Of a stretch of DNA of 64,000 bases, positions 46,418 to 57,938 are shown one piece after another. The stretch covers positions 10,991,501-11,055,500 of the forward strand of contig OU015654.1 of NCBI GenBank assembly GCA_907165275.2, given 5' to 3'. This DNA comes from Zygaena filipendulae. Taxonomy: Eukaryota > Arthropoda > Insecta > Lepidoptera > Zygaenidae. Below the pieces are notes generated by a model that searched no databases, had not been told where the DNA came from, and saw nothing but the letters and a program-made list of their open reading frames with translations. Every line of letters starts with the position of its first letter. Position 1 is the first letter of the stretch. The translations under genes were made by a program, and so were the position numbers.

Positions 46418-46560
46418 TAGGTTGGCGAAAAAGTTTCTTCGTATTTTCTATGACATTTTTTTGTTCTCGAAGTTTATTTACATTTAGCTGCTGTAGAAAT
46501 TTTGGTACTTCTAATAAAAAAATTCGACATGTAGTTTTGACAGTCCTCTCTTGATGTTAA
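46418..46560. mobile_element. Solo mariner-like terminal end
   Basis: The sequence starting TAGGTTGGCGAAAAAGTTTC at 46418, next to a TA, is the typical mariner terminal repeat. No matching inverted end was found nearby, so this is a remnant or the far end of the decayed copy at 49.1-49.75 kb, separated by later insertions. Confidence 0.55.
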
Positions 46561-47540
46561 CCTAACACTGCCAAACGACCGTAAGATTGCTACATAGATC
46601 GAGTATAGGTGATCACAAACTAATTGTTATGTATAAATAGTAGAGTACATATTTGCCAAGGTGCCAATGAAAATGTGGCTGCTAATTAGTATGAAGTCAC
46701 TTTATTTAAACTACCTTCACTTGTTTTTCAAATACACTTTAATCCACTACACACTAGTATAAGTAAAGAACTCAAAAAGTTATGGTTGCCTTGGCGCCCT
46801 CGGCCGATACATTTGCAACCAGGTGTAAACTGATAATATTTTGTTGCATTTATACATGCATGATGTATATTCATCATTTGTATCTTATAGGTAATTTTTT
46901 TTGTGATTGACTAAATAAATCTGCCTGTGTAAAAGTGGCCGCAAATAGGCGTTGCCAGCTAATAAAGACAGATGAAAGTGAAAGAGAGTTAGCGGGCTAG
47001 ATCTGAGGGGCTATTACGTAACTTCTGTTTCTATCATTTTTCGGTTGCAATCAAAAACATGGTGGTTTTGCGATAAAAAATGTACGTTTTGACACCTACA
47101 AATTACAATATTTAGCAATCAACCAAAATGAACATACTTCAAAAGTTGAAACTGTCTAAAAATGATTACCTAATTAATCACAAAACCGCTATTTTTCTGA
47201 TTGAAACTGAAATATGATAGCAACAAAAGTTACATAATAGTGATACTGTTGTCAGACAAGGATGGGGATTGCCACGTGTTTTTTGAAGCTTTTGCACATG
47301 CGTTTGTAGCTGGGGTATGCTGGGGTTCTCAATCAAAAGCTGAAACGATAGTAGTAAAGCTTAATACTACTTTAAAAAAAAATAATAATTAAATTTTTGG
47401 TCAATTGCAGTTACGATCAAAAAAACCAAGACGAGACCTTATTATGACTGGCACTGTCAAAATGTTATCAGATCTCATGTAAAGCCAAGTTTCTAACTAT
47501 AGACGCCCTAAGTTTACAAGGCCTAACTTCAAAAACTTTA

Positions 47541-47685
47541 CACCTTAGTCAAAATATTATGTGACTTGACCATTTCGCTACATTCACATGAGTGAAAAAT
47601 GCATCCACTGTTCGTTACTTTTCTGTTAAACAAAAGTTCGTGTAGTAATGAAACAGCGAAGCCACATAATAATTTGACTAAGGTG
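47541..47685. mobile_element. 145 bp TIR element flanked by TA
   Basis: CACCTTAGTCAAAATATTAT and ATAATAATTTGACTAAGGTG are inverted ends, with pairing that continues to about 38 bases. TA occurs on both flanks, as expected for Tc1/mariner-mobilised MITEs. Confidence 0.7.
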
Positions 47686-47919
47686 TAGAGTTAGTGTAAT
47701 GGATTGTAGTTTATTTGAAAAACAAGTGAAAAAAAAAGTAATTTGATATTATTTTTAACTGACTTCCAAAAAGGAGGAGGTAAACGTATGTATATATGAT
47801 CCATACAGCTAAAGGGGGCGCAATTTTTTTTGTTTATGTGCCGAATTGAGCTGAATTTTTTGTTTTTAAAAACATCGGAAAACAAAAGGTTGAGAAGCCG
47901 CCAAAGTCAGTTTTTTAAT

Positions 47920-48917
47920 CGACTTCCAAAAAGGACGAGGTTCTATGTTCGATTGTATGTATGTTTTTTTTATGTATGTGCACCGATTACTCGAAGGCGG
48001 TTGGACCAATTTGGAAAATTCTTTTTGTTTTGAAAGGGTATACGCTCAATTAGGTCGCATTGTCACCAAGTCGAGATCTGATGATGGGATCTTGGAGTAA
48101 TCGAGGGAAATCTTCAAAAATTACAGGTACACCTATAGCGATTTTTGTATTTTTTATAGTGAATCGTTTATTTGCTTTCGGAAAAAAAAATTTGAAGAAG
48201 TGGAACTGATGATAAAGACCACAAATGGTCATCGGAACTACTCAATAATAGGTATTTCACGGGTTCCGAATCGTTAACTTTAATATGGTTTCTAAACAAT
48301 TTATGCTCGTCATAATGTATATGGTGAAGTGGAACTGATGGTGATGTACTAGGAGTCACTAGGAGAACTACTCAACAATTAACGTCCCTGCGTCGGGTAA
48401 AGCAATATTTTGTAAAAGGTGATGAGCAGTTGACATTAGGCTATTGTAACTTAGAGAAATAACGAACTAAGTTACTTAAAAGCGAGAAAGGTTTAAAGAA
48501 GAATTTTAGAGAAATAAACAAAATTTTAACAAAAAAATTAAAACCGACTTCCAAAAACACAAAACTAAAAAGCTAAAAATAAAAAGCAAAAAATAACAAA
48601 ATACCGATTTAATCCAAAAGACAAAAACAAACGTAATATTATTATTGGTTTGTGCTACCACTGATCGGTATGAAGTCGGTGACAAGCCCGCTGGTGTCTG
48701 CCCACTTGGGTTGTTCTGCTCACGAAGAGCTGGTGGCGGGAGTCGACTTAGCGCATCTACCCCCTCCATATTTGACTTGTCACTGACTTCTTACTGATCA
48801 GTGGTAGCACAAACCAATAATAATATTACTTTTTGTATTTTGGATTAAATCGGTATTTTGTCATTTTTAGCTTTTTATTTTTAGCTTTTTAGTTTGGTGT
48901 TTTTGGAAGTCGGTTTT
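47920..48917. mobile_element. CCGACTTCC-ended element, copy B
   Basis: Inverted relative of 30027-31728 without the 637 bp insertion. Foldback part at 48540-48917. Another CGACTTCC end occurs at 47759, so two family members may be joined here. Confidence 0.6.
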
Positions 48918-49059
48918 AATTTTTTCGTTAAAATTTTGTTAAAAATATTAGCGGCCACATTTAAATTGGCTCCTTGGTAAATACCTATGTGTTCACACAT
49001 TTATAATTATACATTTAAATTATTTTGTTAATCATTAATAATTAGTTTTTGATCACTTA

Positions 49060-49750
49060 CGATCACAATCTTACAGTCGGATCTCGGGCTATAGCATTAT
49101 CGTGATGAAAGACAAAATGACACTCTTTCTTTTGATCAATTCCGGCAGCTTTCTCGCAATTTCTTGCTTTGATCTGATCTGTTATTGGCAGTAGAGATCC
49201 GAATCGATGGATCTGCCCGGCGCGCTTCGATAAAAGCTCACAATGAAGAATGCCTTTCCGATCCCTCCATACACACAGCATCACCTTATTCTGAGCTCAA
49301 CCGGGTTTTGTGATTGTTTGTGAAGCCTAACCGACCTTTGACCACGACTTTTTTTGGACGTTCTTGTCGTACGTGATCCACTCTTCATCACCAGTTGTGA
49401 ATCTCTTGAAAAACGGTTTGGTTTCATTACGATTTACGTCGCATTAAAAATTGCAAATGAGTACACTGTTCATTAGGTTTCTTTCGGCAAGCTCGTATGA
49501 CATCAAAATATCGAGCTTTTTTGTGAGCTTTTTCAAATGGGTCAAAACTGTTTTGTGGTCTATCCCCAGTTCTTCAGCTATGTCTTAACTACTGATATGC
49601 CGATCTTGCTCCACTCTAAATGGTGTCCATTTTATCCGTTACAAGGCGACCAGAGCGAGGTGCATCTTTGACATCAAAATTCCCGGATTGAAAACGCACA
49701 AACCAACTTTGTGCTACTCTTACTGATAGTGCATGAGGTCCGGTCCATAA
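49060..49750 (-). pseudogene. Decayed mariner transposase
   Basis: Read on the minus strand with several frameshifts and stops, the pieces follow a mariner transposase in order. A helix-turn-helix-side segment has AQSWFVRFQSGNFDVKDAPR. The first catalytic Asp region reads DEEWITYD after frame shifts. KVMLCVWRDRKGILHCELL comes next, and FHHDNA marks the region of the second catalytic Asp. Order and spacing fit the D,D34D family. No terminal inverted repeat was found at the right end. A mariner-like end occurs at 46418-46450 but may belong to another copy. No activity is expected. Confidence 0.85.
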
Positions 49751-50064
49751 ACGTCACAAATTTTTGTCGCGGCTTAAAAGAATGAAATTTGTGTGAATAC
49801 ATTTGAGATTTTCAAAGGTAGGTAAGTAACAGGGTATCTCTGCTCCAATTTTAATATTAAAACGGGTGTTTGATTCATATAAAAAAAAACTTTTTTTTTG
49901 TTTGCTCGGTTTCTTTAAATGGGTTTTTTATAATTTTGTATACAACAAAACGGACAATATACCTAATAATATAATGCGTGCTACTGAGTGTATGTAGGTA
50001 TATTATACAGTGAAGTATATCATAAAGCGAAGTAGGACGTACAACTATAAATATAGATTACAAG

Positions 50065-50225
50065 CAGTGCCCCGCGATTTCACCCGCATGAGTTTTGGGA
50101 TCAGGAACCTTTGCGGACGCAGGCAGAACAACCCGCCAAAGTTTCATGACAATCGGTCCAATGGTTTCGAAACGCATAGAGGACAGACATACAAACATAC
50201 GGTATTATTTAAGTATATAGAAGAT
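50065..50225 (-). mobile_element. Helitron-like element, third subfamily
   Basis: GTGCCCCGCGATTTCACCCG then GAACAACCCGCCAAAGTTTC. Relative of 32210-32400. About 275 bases upstream of receptor copy 2. Confidence 0.6.
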
Positions 50226-50501
50226 AAAAAAAATATATTATGATGATGAACATTAAATTATACTTATTCTAATTTAATTTCGGTAGGTACGTTAAAAGTA
50301 AGAAGGAACTCACACAAAAAGATTACCTACCACATAGGTATTTTTATCAAAGCTTTTAGGTCAATAAAAAAGTAAATAAATTATAATAATTACTATATTA
50401 AGTCCAATATGTATTATTTTAACAGTAGTCAGTAAGTACATAATATTCGGATTAGTCTGTATCAAGCGACAGACTCGCATATGTTGGAACTACCTGGAAA
50501 C

Positions 50502-53500
50502 ATGGATTTTCCTAGAAGAAAGATAAATAACTTCATTGTGAAATACAACAGAGGAGAAAAAAAAGTTCCCATACTTTTGAAAATATATTTTTTGGCGATG
50601 TATCTTTTTTTTGGTCTCGATTACGGTTTCACTAAAGCTCTGCCGGGAGTTTTGAAGAAGTTTACAAAGTATTATACCACAATACTTAACGTTTTTATGA
50701 TGTTTCTGCTATTGAGGGTTATGCTAGAAACAAGTGAATATATTCACATAACATGGACTGTTATCGATTATATGCAATACTTTTTGCACGGATTAATATT
50801 GCTATTTTCAAAATATTCCATCTATGATTTTATAGCTGAGCTCCAAAACACAGGTGGCCCGATAACAGAGAAGTCAAATATTTTGCCAGTGCTTGGTTCT
50901 TTTGGCCTCGTGTTCTCCGGGGTCTATTATAATATGAAATTTTGTATGCAATTCCGTGTTCTTTTATACCAAGAACCTTATAATTTCAATCTATTCACAA
51001 AATGTGGCAATGGTGTAGCTACAGCCAATATGAGTTTAATGACGACAGCACAAGTTATCATAGCGTACAACTTGTATCTACGCTTGAAGAATATAAGAAA
51101 ACATTTGAAGAACAATACCATAGAACTAAATGCTGCGAGGAAACATGTTGTAAATATTTCGAACTGTTTTACTGAAATGGTCAAAACATATGATTTATTT
51201 ATGGTAAGTGGTATCTTAACCAAAATTAAATGTTCGTTTATTTCAACACTGTAGGTCCCTCATACTAAACGAAAGTTATAATTATGAACGAACAGTTTAA
51301 TATTATACGTTTACCAGCCAAATCTGTGTTGTCTAGTCTTGAAGAACTCAAAATACGTATAGTATTTCTCAAAAACACGGTCGCGATATTTATCACTAAC
51401 TAGCTGTGGCCCGCGGGTCCACCCGCGGTAATTTCGGAGTCCCGCGGAAGTTCCGGGATAAAAAGTACCCTATGTCCTTCTCTGTATCTCTGACAACGTG
51501 CATGCCAAATTTCATCCAAATCCATTCAGCTGTTTTTGCGTGATTGAGTAACAAACATCCAAACATCCACACTTTCACATTTATAATATTAGTAGGATAT
51601 TATAAAGAGGTAGGTAAAGTTTGTGAGTTTATGAGTTTGCGACGTTGTAGGGGTAATCTCTGGATCTTCTGAAATAATTTTGAAAATTGTTTTACCAATA
51701 GCAAGCCACTTTATTTGTGAGTGTCATAAGCTACCTATATTATATGTATACTAGCTGTCCCCCGCGGTTTCACTCGCGGTAATTTCGGAGTTCCCGCGGG
51801 AATTCCGGGATGAAAACTATTCTATCTTTTAAGTTGGACCATATTATAAATGGTAATAAAATTTTATAAAAATCCGTTCAGTAGTTTCAGAGTCCATCGC
51901 GGACAAACAACGTGACACGTGATTACCCGAAATTACTTCGGCTGTAACTGCGGGGCAACAGCTAGTAGTAAATATTTTTAAGCATTGTTAATTAAACACA
52001 AACTCATTAATCGAAGAGGCAGTCCTAAATAATATTACTTATAATTATTCTGAAGTCAACGGAGAGAAACACTGCACCTATTTTATTATTTTCATTATTC
52101 TAGATATTGACTCTGCTGACTGATATTCCAAAAGTGCTTATGTACATGTACATTGCACTTGGATCGTTCAAAGCTAATGTAAGTGAGATAATTATGTAAA
52201 AAAACTATTTATCAATACCTACTTGTTGTGAGTTAAAAATAAAGTGTGTAGCTTAAGTTAAAATCCCTGCGGTTTCACCTGCGTTAATTTTTTAGTTTCT
52301 GCGGAATTCCGGAATAAAAAGTACCCTTTGTCCTTTTCTGTACCCCTGACAATGTGTATACAAAATTTTATGATGATCGGATGATCCGTTAGGATGTGAA
52401 AGCATAACAAACAAGCTAACTAACTCACTTTAGCATTTATAATATGTAATAGGAATAACCCTGTAGATGGCAGGCAGTTGCTTTGTAGATAACAAGCTTT
52501 TTAAGAAGAACTAGGAAAAGCTGCGCATGCGTACTAAACTATTCACTTAGGTAATCTAAAAATGCCATAATGCAATTTAATAGCAATGATATAAAGTATT
52601 AAGGCCATAGCCAGGAAAGCGAATGGATCATCTGTTCAATGTTAAATGGTAGTTGTAATAATTTTTATTAAAGTTCATATCTTTATTTCAGGGGGTTACA
52701 CCAATTTTGTTTCAGCAGCTTGCTATTTCTGGAATTATAATTGTTAGAATACTTATACCATGTTTTTGGTTTCAACTTTTCGAGTTACAGTTAAACGATA
52801 TTAAATTGGCTTTTTATAAACAACTATTAGTAGATACTAGTAAGTATTTATATGACTTTGTTTACATTTATAGGCTGCATTTTTCAAGAGAGAGAGTGGA
52901 TGATCAAATCCGAAATTACGAATATTAGCAATAAATGCTCATTGAGGCCGATTTTGATAAAAACCCAAAATTGTATTCATAGAGTTTCAGATTTTGAAAA
53001 TAATTTGCTTAGCCTATAGCCTAAGTCTTAGCCTAATCCCATTGATTTGAAAAAAAAAATATTACATTACAATACAATGGACCATCCCATAGGTATCTTG
53101 TGTTGCTTATAAGCATCAACTTGTGTGAAGTCTGGAAACTACCCTCAAAGTTATTTTTAACAAAATATTTTTGACATTTTTCTTACAATTTTTGGCGTTA
53201 ATTAATTATGCCGTGAATTTACTGAATCTGCTGTTTGTTTGTATATACCATTAACGGCCGCACTCAGAGTTGTTTTAATGATTTCTTTTAAATTTAAGTA
53301 AAGATTTTAAAAACAAAACTGCCGCACTCAGAGACCTTCGTAAAAATAATTTTAATTGGCGTTTAACTAAATTTAACTTGATTAGTTTAAAACGACTATA
53401 AGTACGGACGTAACTACATCCCAGAGATTCATTATCATGGTTGGTTTCAGGTGAAAAGACAAACGATAACATCCAGCGCATATCTTATTACATCGGAACC

Positions 53501-53614
53501 CTGAAGCACAGAATTTTGGGAATGCTGCCTTTAAATATGCATCTCTTCGTGTCCATTTTCACTTTTATTATCACCTATATGATTGCTCTTGGACAATTAG
53601 CTCACTTTTTTTAG
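50502..53614 (+). CDS. Gustatory receptor, intact (copy 2 of tandem pair)
   Basis: Four exons: 50502-51203, 52104-52178, 52692-52839, 53451-53614 (TAG). Total 1089 nt, 362 residues, one codon longer than copy 1 (an extra Lys near residue 20). All four exon phases match copy 1. The C-terminus is TYMIALGQLAHFF, again QL in place of the usual QF. An in-frame ATG at 50481 would add seven residues, but the paralogue lacks it, so 50502 is preferred. By-eye identity to copy 1 falls along the gene: about 84% in exon 1, 76% in exons 2 and 3, 67% in exon 4. Intron 3 holds a MITE (about 53257-53407) absent from copy 1. Likely a taste receptor of unknown ligand. No frameshift or stop is seen. Confidence 0.92.
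51400..51597 (-). mobile_element. Helitron-like element in receptor copy 2 intron 1
   Basis: CTAG 51400-51403, hairpin CCGCGGGTCCACCCGCGG, right end GGA before T. Same position as 35683 in copy 1. Confidence 0.7.
51751..51965. mobile_element. Element with CTAG-hairpin ends on both sides
   Basis: CTAGCTGTCCCCCGCGG at left and GCGGGGCAACAGCTAG at right. The centre has ACTATTCTATCTTTTAAG, as in the 25.4-25.8 kb composite. No TC-type 5' end. Confidence 0.65.
52263..52455 (-). mobile_element. Decayed Helitron-like element in receptor copy 2 intron 2
   Basis: CTGCGGTTTCACCTGCG and CTTTTCTGTACCCCTGACAA remain; the CTAG end is lost. Confidence 0.5.
53257..53407. mobile_element. MITE with CGGCCGCACTCAGAG ends in receptor copy 2 intron 3
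   Basis: The left end and an internal CTGCCGCACTCAGAGA indicate a complete copy joined to part of another. Receptor copy 1 intron 3 has no counterpart, so insertion followed the duplication. Confidence 0.6.
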
Positions 53615-54580
53615 ACTTTTTAAATTGTGCCTACTTGTAGTAGTTAGATAGTGTTTCCGTCCGCACGAATTTCTGAATTTCCGCACGAACTTGTTGGTGT
53701 TGACGAATATTTTTTCTAAACTCACTATGGACCACGATTGACCATTATAGTATGCTATAATATATTTAAATATCTATAGTAAAACAATTGATTGGATACA
53801 ATTAACACATTTTAATTTTGTTGTACATTGTTGTAATGAAATACATCCATCTATGTATATAAAATTTTTACTGCTTATTTTTAAGCTTCTCAAAAAGACG
53901 AAGTTCTAAAAATGTATAACACAAAGTAATTTTTGAATTATCTACTTAATTGTTATCATGCATAGTATTTTATCTTCAAATGAACTAGGTACCTATATAA
54001 AATAAAATGTCAAAATAGGCACAAATGCACAAGATAAGCAGGTAAGGTCGGTTATTGAAAGAGCTTCACTAATATTGATGTAGGTAGCATTATAAGTTCT
54101 AGAATACTCTGTAGGTAGTTAGGTACTCTCTTTTATTAAAGGGTATCTTTAATCGAACGATAGGAAATAAAAGTCTAAACTACAAACAGTAGATAAGCAG
54201 ACCAGTATGTAGGTACCTAATTCTAATAGCTTTAATATAGTTAATGTATTTATGTTGGTAGCATTGTGAGTTCTAGAATATTTCACTGTTTTGTGATAAT
54301 ATATCTTCTCTGTATGAAAACATAATCAATAAGCACAAGTTTTTATGAGCCATTTGCAAAAGTGAAGATTTGCTGTACTGCACTTCACATTTCAGTTAAA
54401 TTCTCCATATTAAAACCAGCGATTTTTTTCCACGATATTTTTATATTTGAGTTGATGTATTTTTTCAAATCAGTTCGTGTTACTGCAGTATTTAGAATTA
54501 AAGATACGTTTAACATATGAATCGTCGTTTAATTTACACATCCATATTATGTAAAATCCCTTGCGATAATCTATAGGTAA

Positions 54581-54850
54581 GTATATATAAAATTCTTTGT
54601 CCTGAATGACTGATGGATCAACGCACAGCCTAAACCGCTGATCGTAGAGACCTGAAACTTGGAGGGTGTGTTCTTTGTATGACCTAGACATCCGTTCAAA
54701 AAGGATTTTTGACATTTCAACCCCGAACCCCCTGTAATAAAGAATAAATAAATAAATAAATAGGGGATGAAAAGGGGTTGCAAAGTTTGTATGGAACAAT
54801 TCCGCGGGAACTTCGAAATTATCGCGGGTGAAACCGCGCGGGACAGCTAG
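54581..54850 (+). mobile_element. Helitron-like element, second subfamily
   Basis: The body has GTAGAGACCTGAAACTTGGA; an AATA microsatellite is at about 54742-54763; it ends GAAACCGCGCGGGACAGCTAG (CTAG 54847-54850). Confidence 0.65.
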
Positions 54851-55199
54851 TCCTGAATAATAACTCTCTCTCTAAAAATCTTTGATCCCACAACTTGGGC
54901 GCTCACATGAAAAACGTTGTTGTTTTGCTGGCAATTTCAGCACATCTCTTGCACTGGTATCTTAGGTAGGAAAGGTAATCGATCCTTTTAAAAGTTGTTT
55001 TCCCAACATTGTTATAGGTTTTGTCGATGTAAATCCGATCATTTTAACATATCAGGAAAATGTCTAGCTTCCCTAGGTCGTAAATAATAATTGGTTTCAT
55101 CATCATCTTTATGAGGCAGTTTCATAACGTGCCATTTTTGGAGTGAAAGTTTAAGTCTGACGATATGCTCAAACGATAACCTCAATGGCGGTCAACCAG

Positions 55200-56085
55200 A
55201 ACGGATGCATGGGTGGCATACTGGGAATACTGGGGGTGCTGCGGACATCAATTCTATATTCGTGTTGCAGAAGCGACCTATTCGAGTCATCTATAAGATT
55301 GGTCCTCAGGAGTCATTGAGAACTAAATTCAGTGAATTTAAAATAGGTACATTCCCAGTAAATATACGAGAATATATTATATTACTAGCTGTGTCCCGCG
55401 GTTTCACCCGCGGTAATTTCAGAGTTCCCGCGGGAATTCCGGGATGAAAAGGACCCTTTGTCCTTCTCTGTACAACGTGCATGCCAAATTTCATCCAAAT
55501 CCGTTCAGCCGTTTTTGCGTATGCGAGGATAAGAGCTCGAAAGTGCATTTACATCTGACTTGCTACAAATTAATCGTCACTGCTCAGCTCCTATGTGTCT
55601 TAGCGTTATGTTATATAGCCTATTACCTGCTCAGGAGTATAGACTACAATCTTACCGAGTTTGGTTAAAATCCCTTGAGTAGTTTTTGACCCATGCGCGC
55701 ACACACAGACAGACAGACAGACATACTTACTTACTGATTGCATTTTTTGCATCAGCATCGATCACCATTCATCCCCCAATATTAATTTTGAATATATATT
55801 CAATGTACAGAATTTAACTCTCTACAGTTTTATTATATAAGTATAGATGTTCATAAAAATATAAGAAACTTTAAGAAAAATAGTGCTCTACATAATCGTA
55901 ACTTAAGAAATAAACTCGCCATGTCCAGTACTAAGCTCCATAAAATCTCTAACTTTTTCAAAGGGTAGGTAATGTAGGTATACACTTTTATAACAATATT
56001 CCAAACGATATAGTTAATTTGTCAATTAATAAATTTAAGACCTTTATCAAACACAAATAAAATAAAAATACTTTTTATCGTAACA
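55200..56085 (+). pseudogene. LINE reverse transcriptase C-terminal fragment, interrupted by a Helitron-like element
   Basis: 55222-55384 encodes GGAADINSIFVLQKR and VIYKIGPQESLR, the stretch after the polymerase core in jockey/CR1-type non-LTR elements. The frame stops at a CTAG-ended insertion (55385-55847) and continues from 55848 with NFKKNSALHNRNLRNK and, after a stop and frame change near 55968, FYNNIPNDIVNLSINKFKTF. Removing 55385-55847 leaves the reading frame continuous. The upstream polymerase and endonuclease parts are absent, so it is a 5'-truncated dead copy. Confidence 0.75.
55385..55847 (-). mobile_element. Chimeric Helitron-like element inserted in a LINE frame
   Basis: The left edge is CTAG then the palindromic CCGCGG..CCGCGG hairpin (the 3' end); the right edge on the opposite strand begins TC. 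Flanking bases are A and T. The left 150 bases match the common family. The rest (55536-55847, with an (ACAG)n run near 55700) is unlike most other copies, so the element looks chimeric. Its ends are confirmed by the LINE frame that closes when it is removed. Confidence 0.75.
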
Positions 56086-56790
56086 AAAGAGTTCCACCGG
56101 TAACCTAATCCCAAAATTCGTGCAGCTGAAATCTCAGGCACACCTACCTAGTTATAAAAATAAGAAATTTTTATGCTGTAGAAAAGAGTTGGGGGTTGGA
56201 GTTGAAGGGTCGCGGGAAGGCAGTTATAGCTGCGGTTGAACTCACCGATTTTTATCACGCTACCGCTCTTTCGTATGTTTATTCTTCATAGTAAATTTAT
56301 TATAATAAATGTAATTTACGTATCCCACTGTGCGGTAAATTATCCAAATAAAACTAACATCCAAGAATCGTATTATATATATATATATATAAATCATTAC
56401 AATAAGTTTCCGTAGATTTGTTTATGATCTCGCCGTTTTATGGCAATTTTTCCTGATAAACTGGAATAAAGACGGAATTTTTAACATTACCATAAATTAT
56501 AACTAATAAAACAATAAGCGAGTGGATGCTGGAAGCGCGCAGGATCGGTCATTATGGCGATCCTTGACCTATGACCAGCAGTGGACGTGTTTCGGCTGAT
56601 ATGATGATGATGATGACGTCGTTATAGAAACGCATTGGTAAATTGATGATATTAACTTTATATCGTATTGTACGTACAATACATTCTAACTAGCTTCAGA
56701 GCAAAGTAGCATATTATATGACTATTCATCACGGCTATATGCTTTAAAAACATCACTATGAATATATGCGTATCTATAGGTAAGCATAGG
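56086..56790. other. Stretch without recognised genes
   Basis: A (TA)n run at about 56371-56391 and CGCGCAGGATCGGTCATTAT..GACCAGCAGTGGAC near 56537-56585, which looks like a LINE 3'-end remnant. No coding segment recognised. Confidence 0.35.
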
Positions 56791-56794
56791 TAAC

Positions 56795-56994
56795 AACATT
56801 ATAAAGAGGTAGAGTTTGTGTTTGTGCGGTTGCAGCGGCCGTAATTTCTGGATCTACTGAACAGATTTTGAAAATTCTTTTATCAATAGAATGCTACAGT
56901 GTTCTTGAGTGTCATAGAGTATTCTTATTCCGGAATTCCTGAAGAAACTCCGAAATCAGCACAGGTAATAGGTACAGCGGGGAACAGCTACTAG
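56795..56994 (+). mobile_element. Helitron-like element, diverged
   Basis: Starts near TTATAAAGAGGTAGAGTTTG and ends GCGGGGAACAGCTACTAG. Confidence 0.5.
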
Positions 56995-57139
56995 GTATTA
57001 GGTAAATAAATAATTATTTAGAATAGAATAGAATAATTTTTTATTGCGCAACAGACACACACACACAAAACTTAATAACAAAAACACAAACAAATTCATT
57101 ACAAACTAAACTTAAAAAGAAAAAAAAAAATTCGTGTTG

Positions 57140-57930
57140 TGCATTTAATAAACGATAGATACTTACTAAATAATTTGCATGTAGGTATGGACATAGATAA
57201 GCAATATTGTGTTAACCCACACTGGAGAAATTTTGAGTAAATCGTGTTTTAAAAGTAGGAGCGCCATTTTGTATCAACATTTTTTATGTTCAATATTTAG
57301 TTACATATTTAAGCAATGTAATAAGGCAAACACATAATTAAAAAACGTTCCCTAACTCTCAATAAATCGTTCTGAATCAATAACTTAATTTTGTGGGTTA
57401 ACATGTTATTGCTTATCTGAGTCCGTATAACCTAATTAATTTTACCCAATTTAATACCCAATTTCATATGAAAACATTTTCTTGTTTCATACATTTTTAG
57501 CAGTCGGGTTTTAGTTTTTTACAACTTTATTACTTTTCATTTGATTGAGATTCTGCTTAAGATCTTATCAAATTGAAAATGTAAATTACCTAAGGTACCT
57601 ACGTGGTCGAGAATTTATAAATATAAATACCATGACAATTCGTAGATGTAATTTATATGAAATACGTTTGATCGAAATGCCCTTGATAATACACATACGC
57701 AAGTGTATTAGTTGAAGCAAGTTAGTTGTGTACCTACTGAGTTTATTTTTAAATCTCTATTTTATTGATTGACCTGACCTGCTTAGTAAAACGATAGAAT
57801 TTTTATTTTAAATAAATACGTAGACTCAATCAACAATCTTCATTAAAATACTTAGGGAAACTGGCACGTGTATATGATAAATATAAAGTAGGTTTGTGGT
57901 TATAGTAATATCATATTTAAAATTATATCT
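57140..57930. other. AT-rich stretch without recognised features
   Basis: No exon, inverted repeat or family member recognised. Confidence 0.3.
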
Positions 57931-57938
57931 AGTACTAG

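Larger units (their letters stand above)
46645..48990. mobile_element. Nested repeat block with long outer inverted repeats
   Basis: TTTGCCAAGGTGCCAATG (46650) pairs with TTGGCTCCTTGGTAAA (48968), and 46725-46760 pairs with about 47695-47730. The right arm is therefore split by the CCGACTTCC-ended material (47759-48917). Outer limits are approximate. Confidence 0.5.

Noticed and set aside
50481..50501. Alternative start seven codons upstream for receptor copy 2
   Set aside because: The paralogue lacks that ATG while the MDFPR start is shared by the intact copies and partly by the relic.
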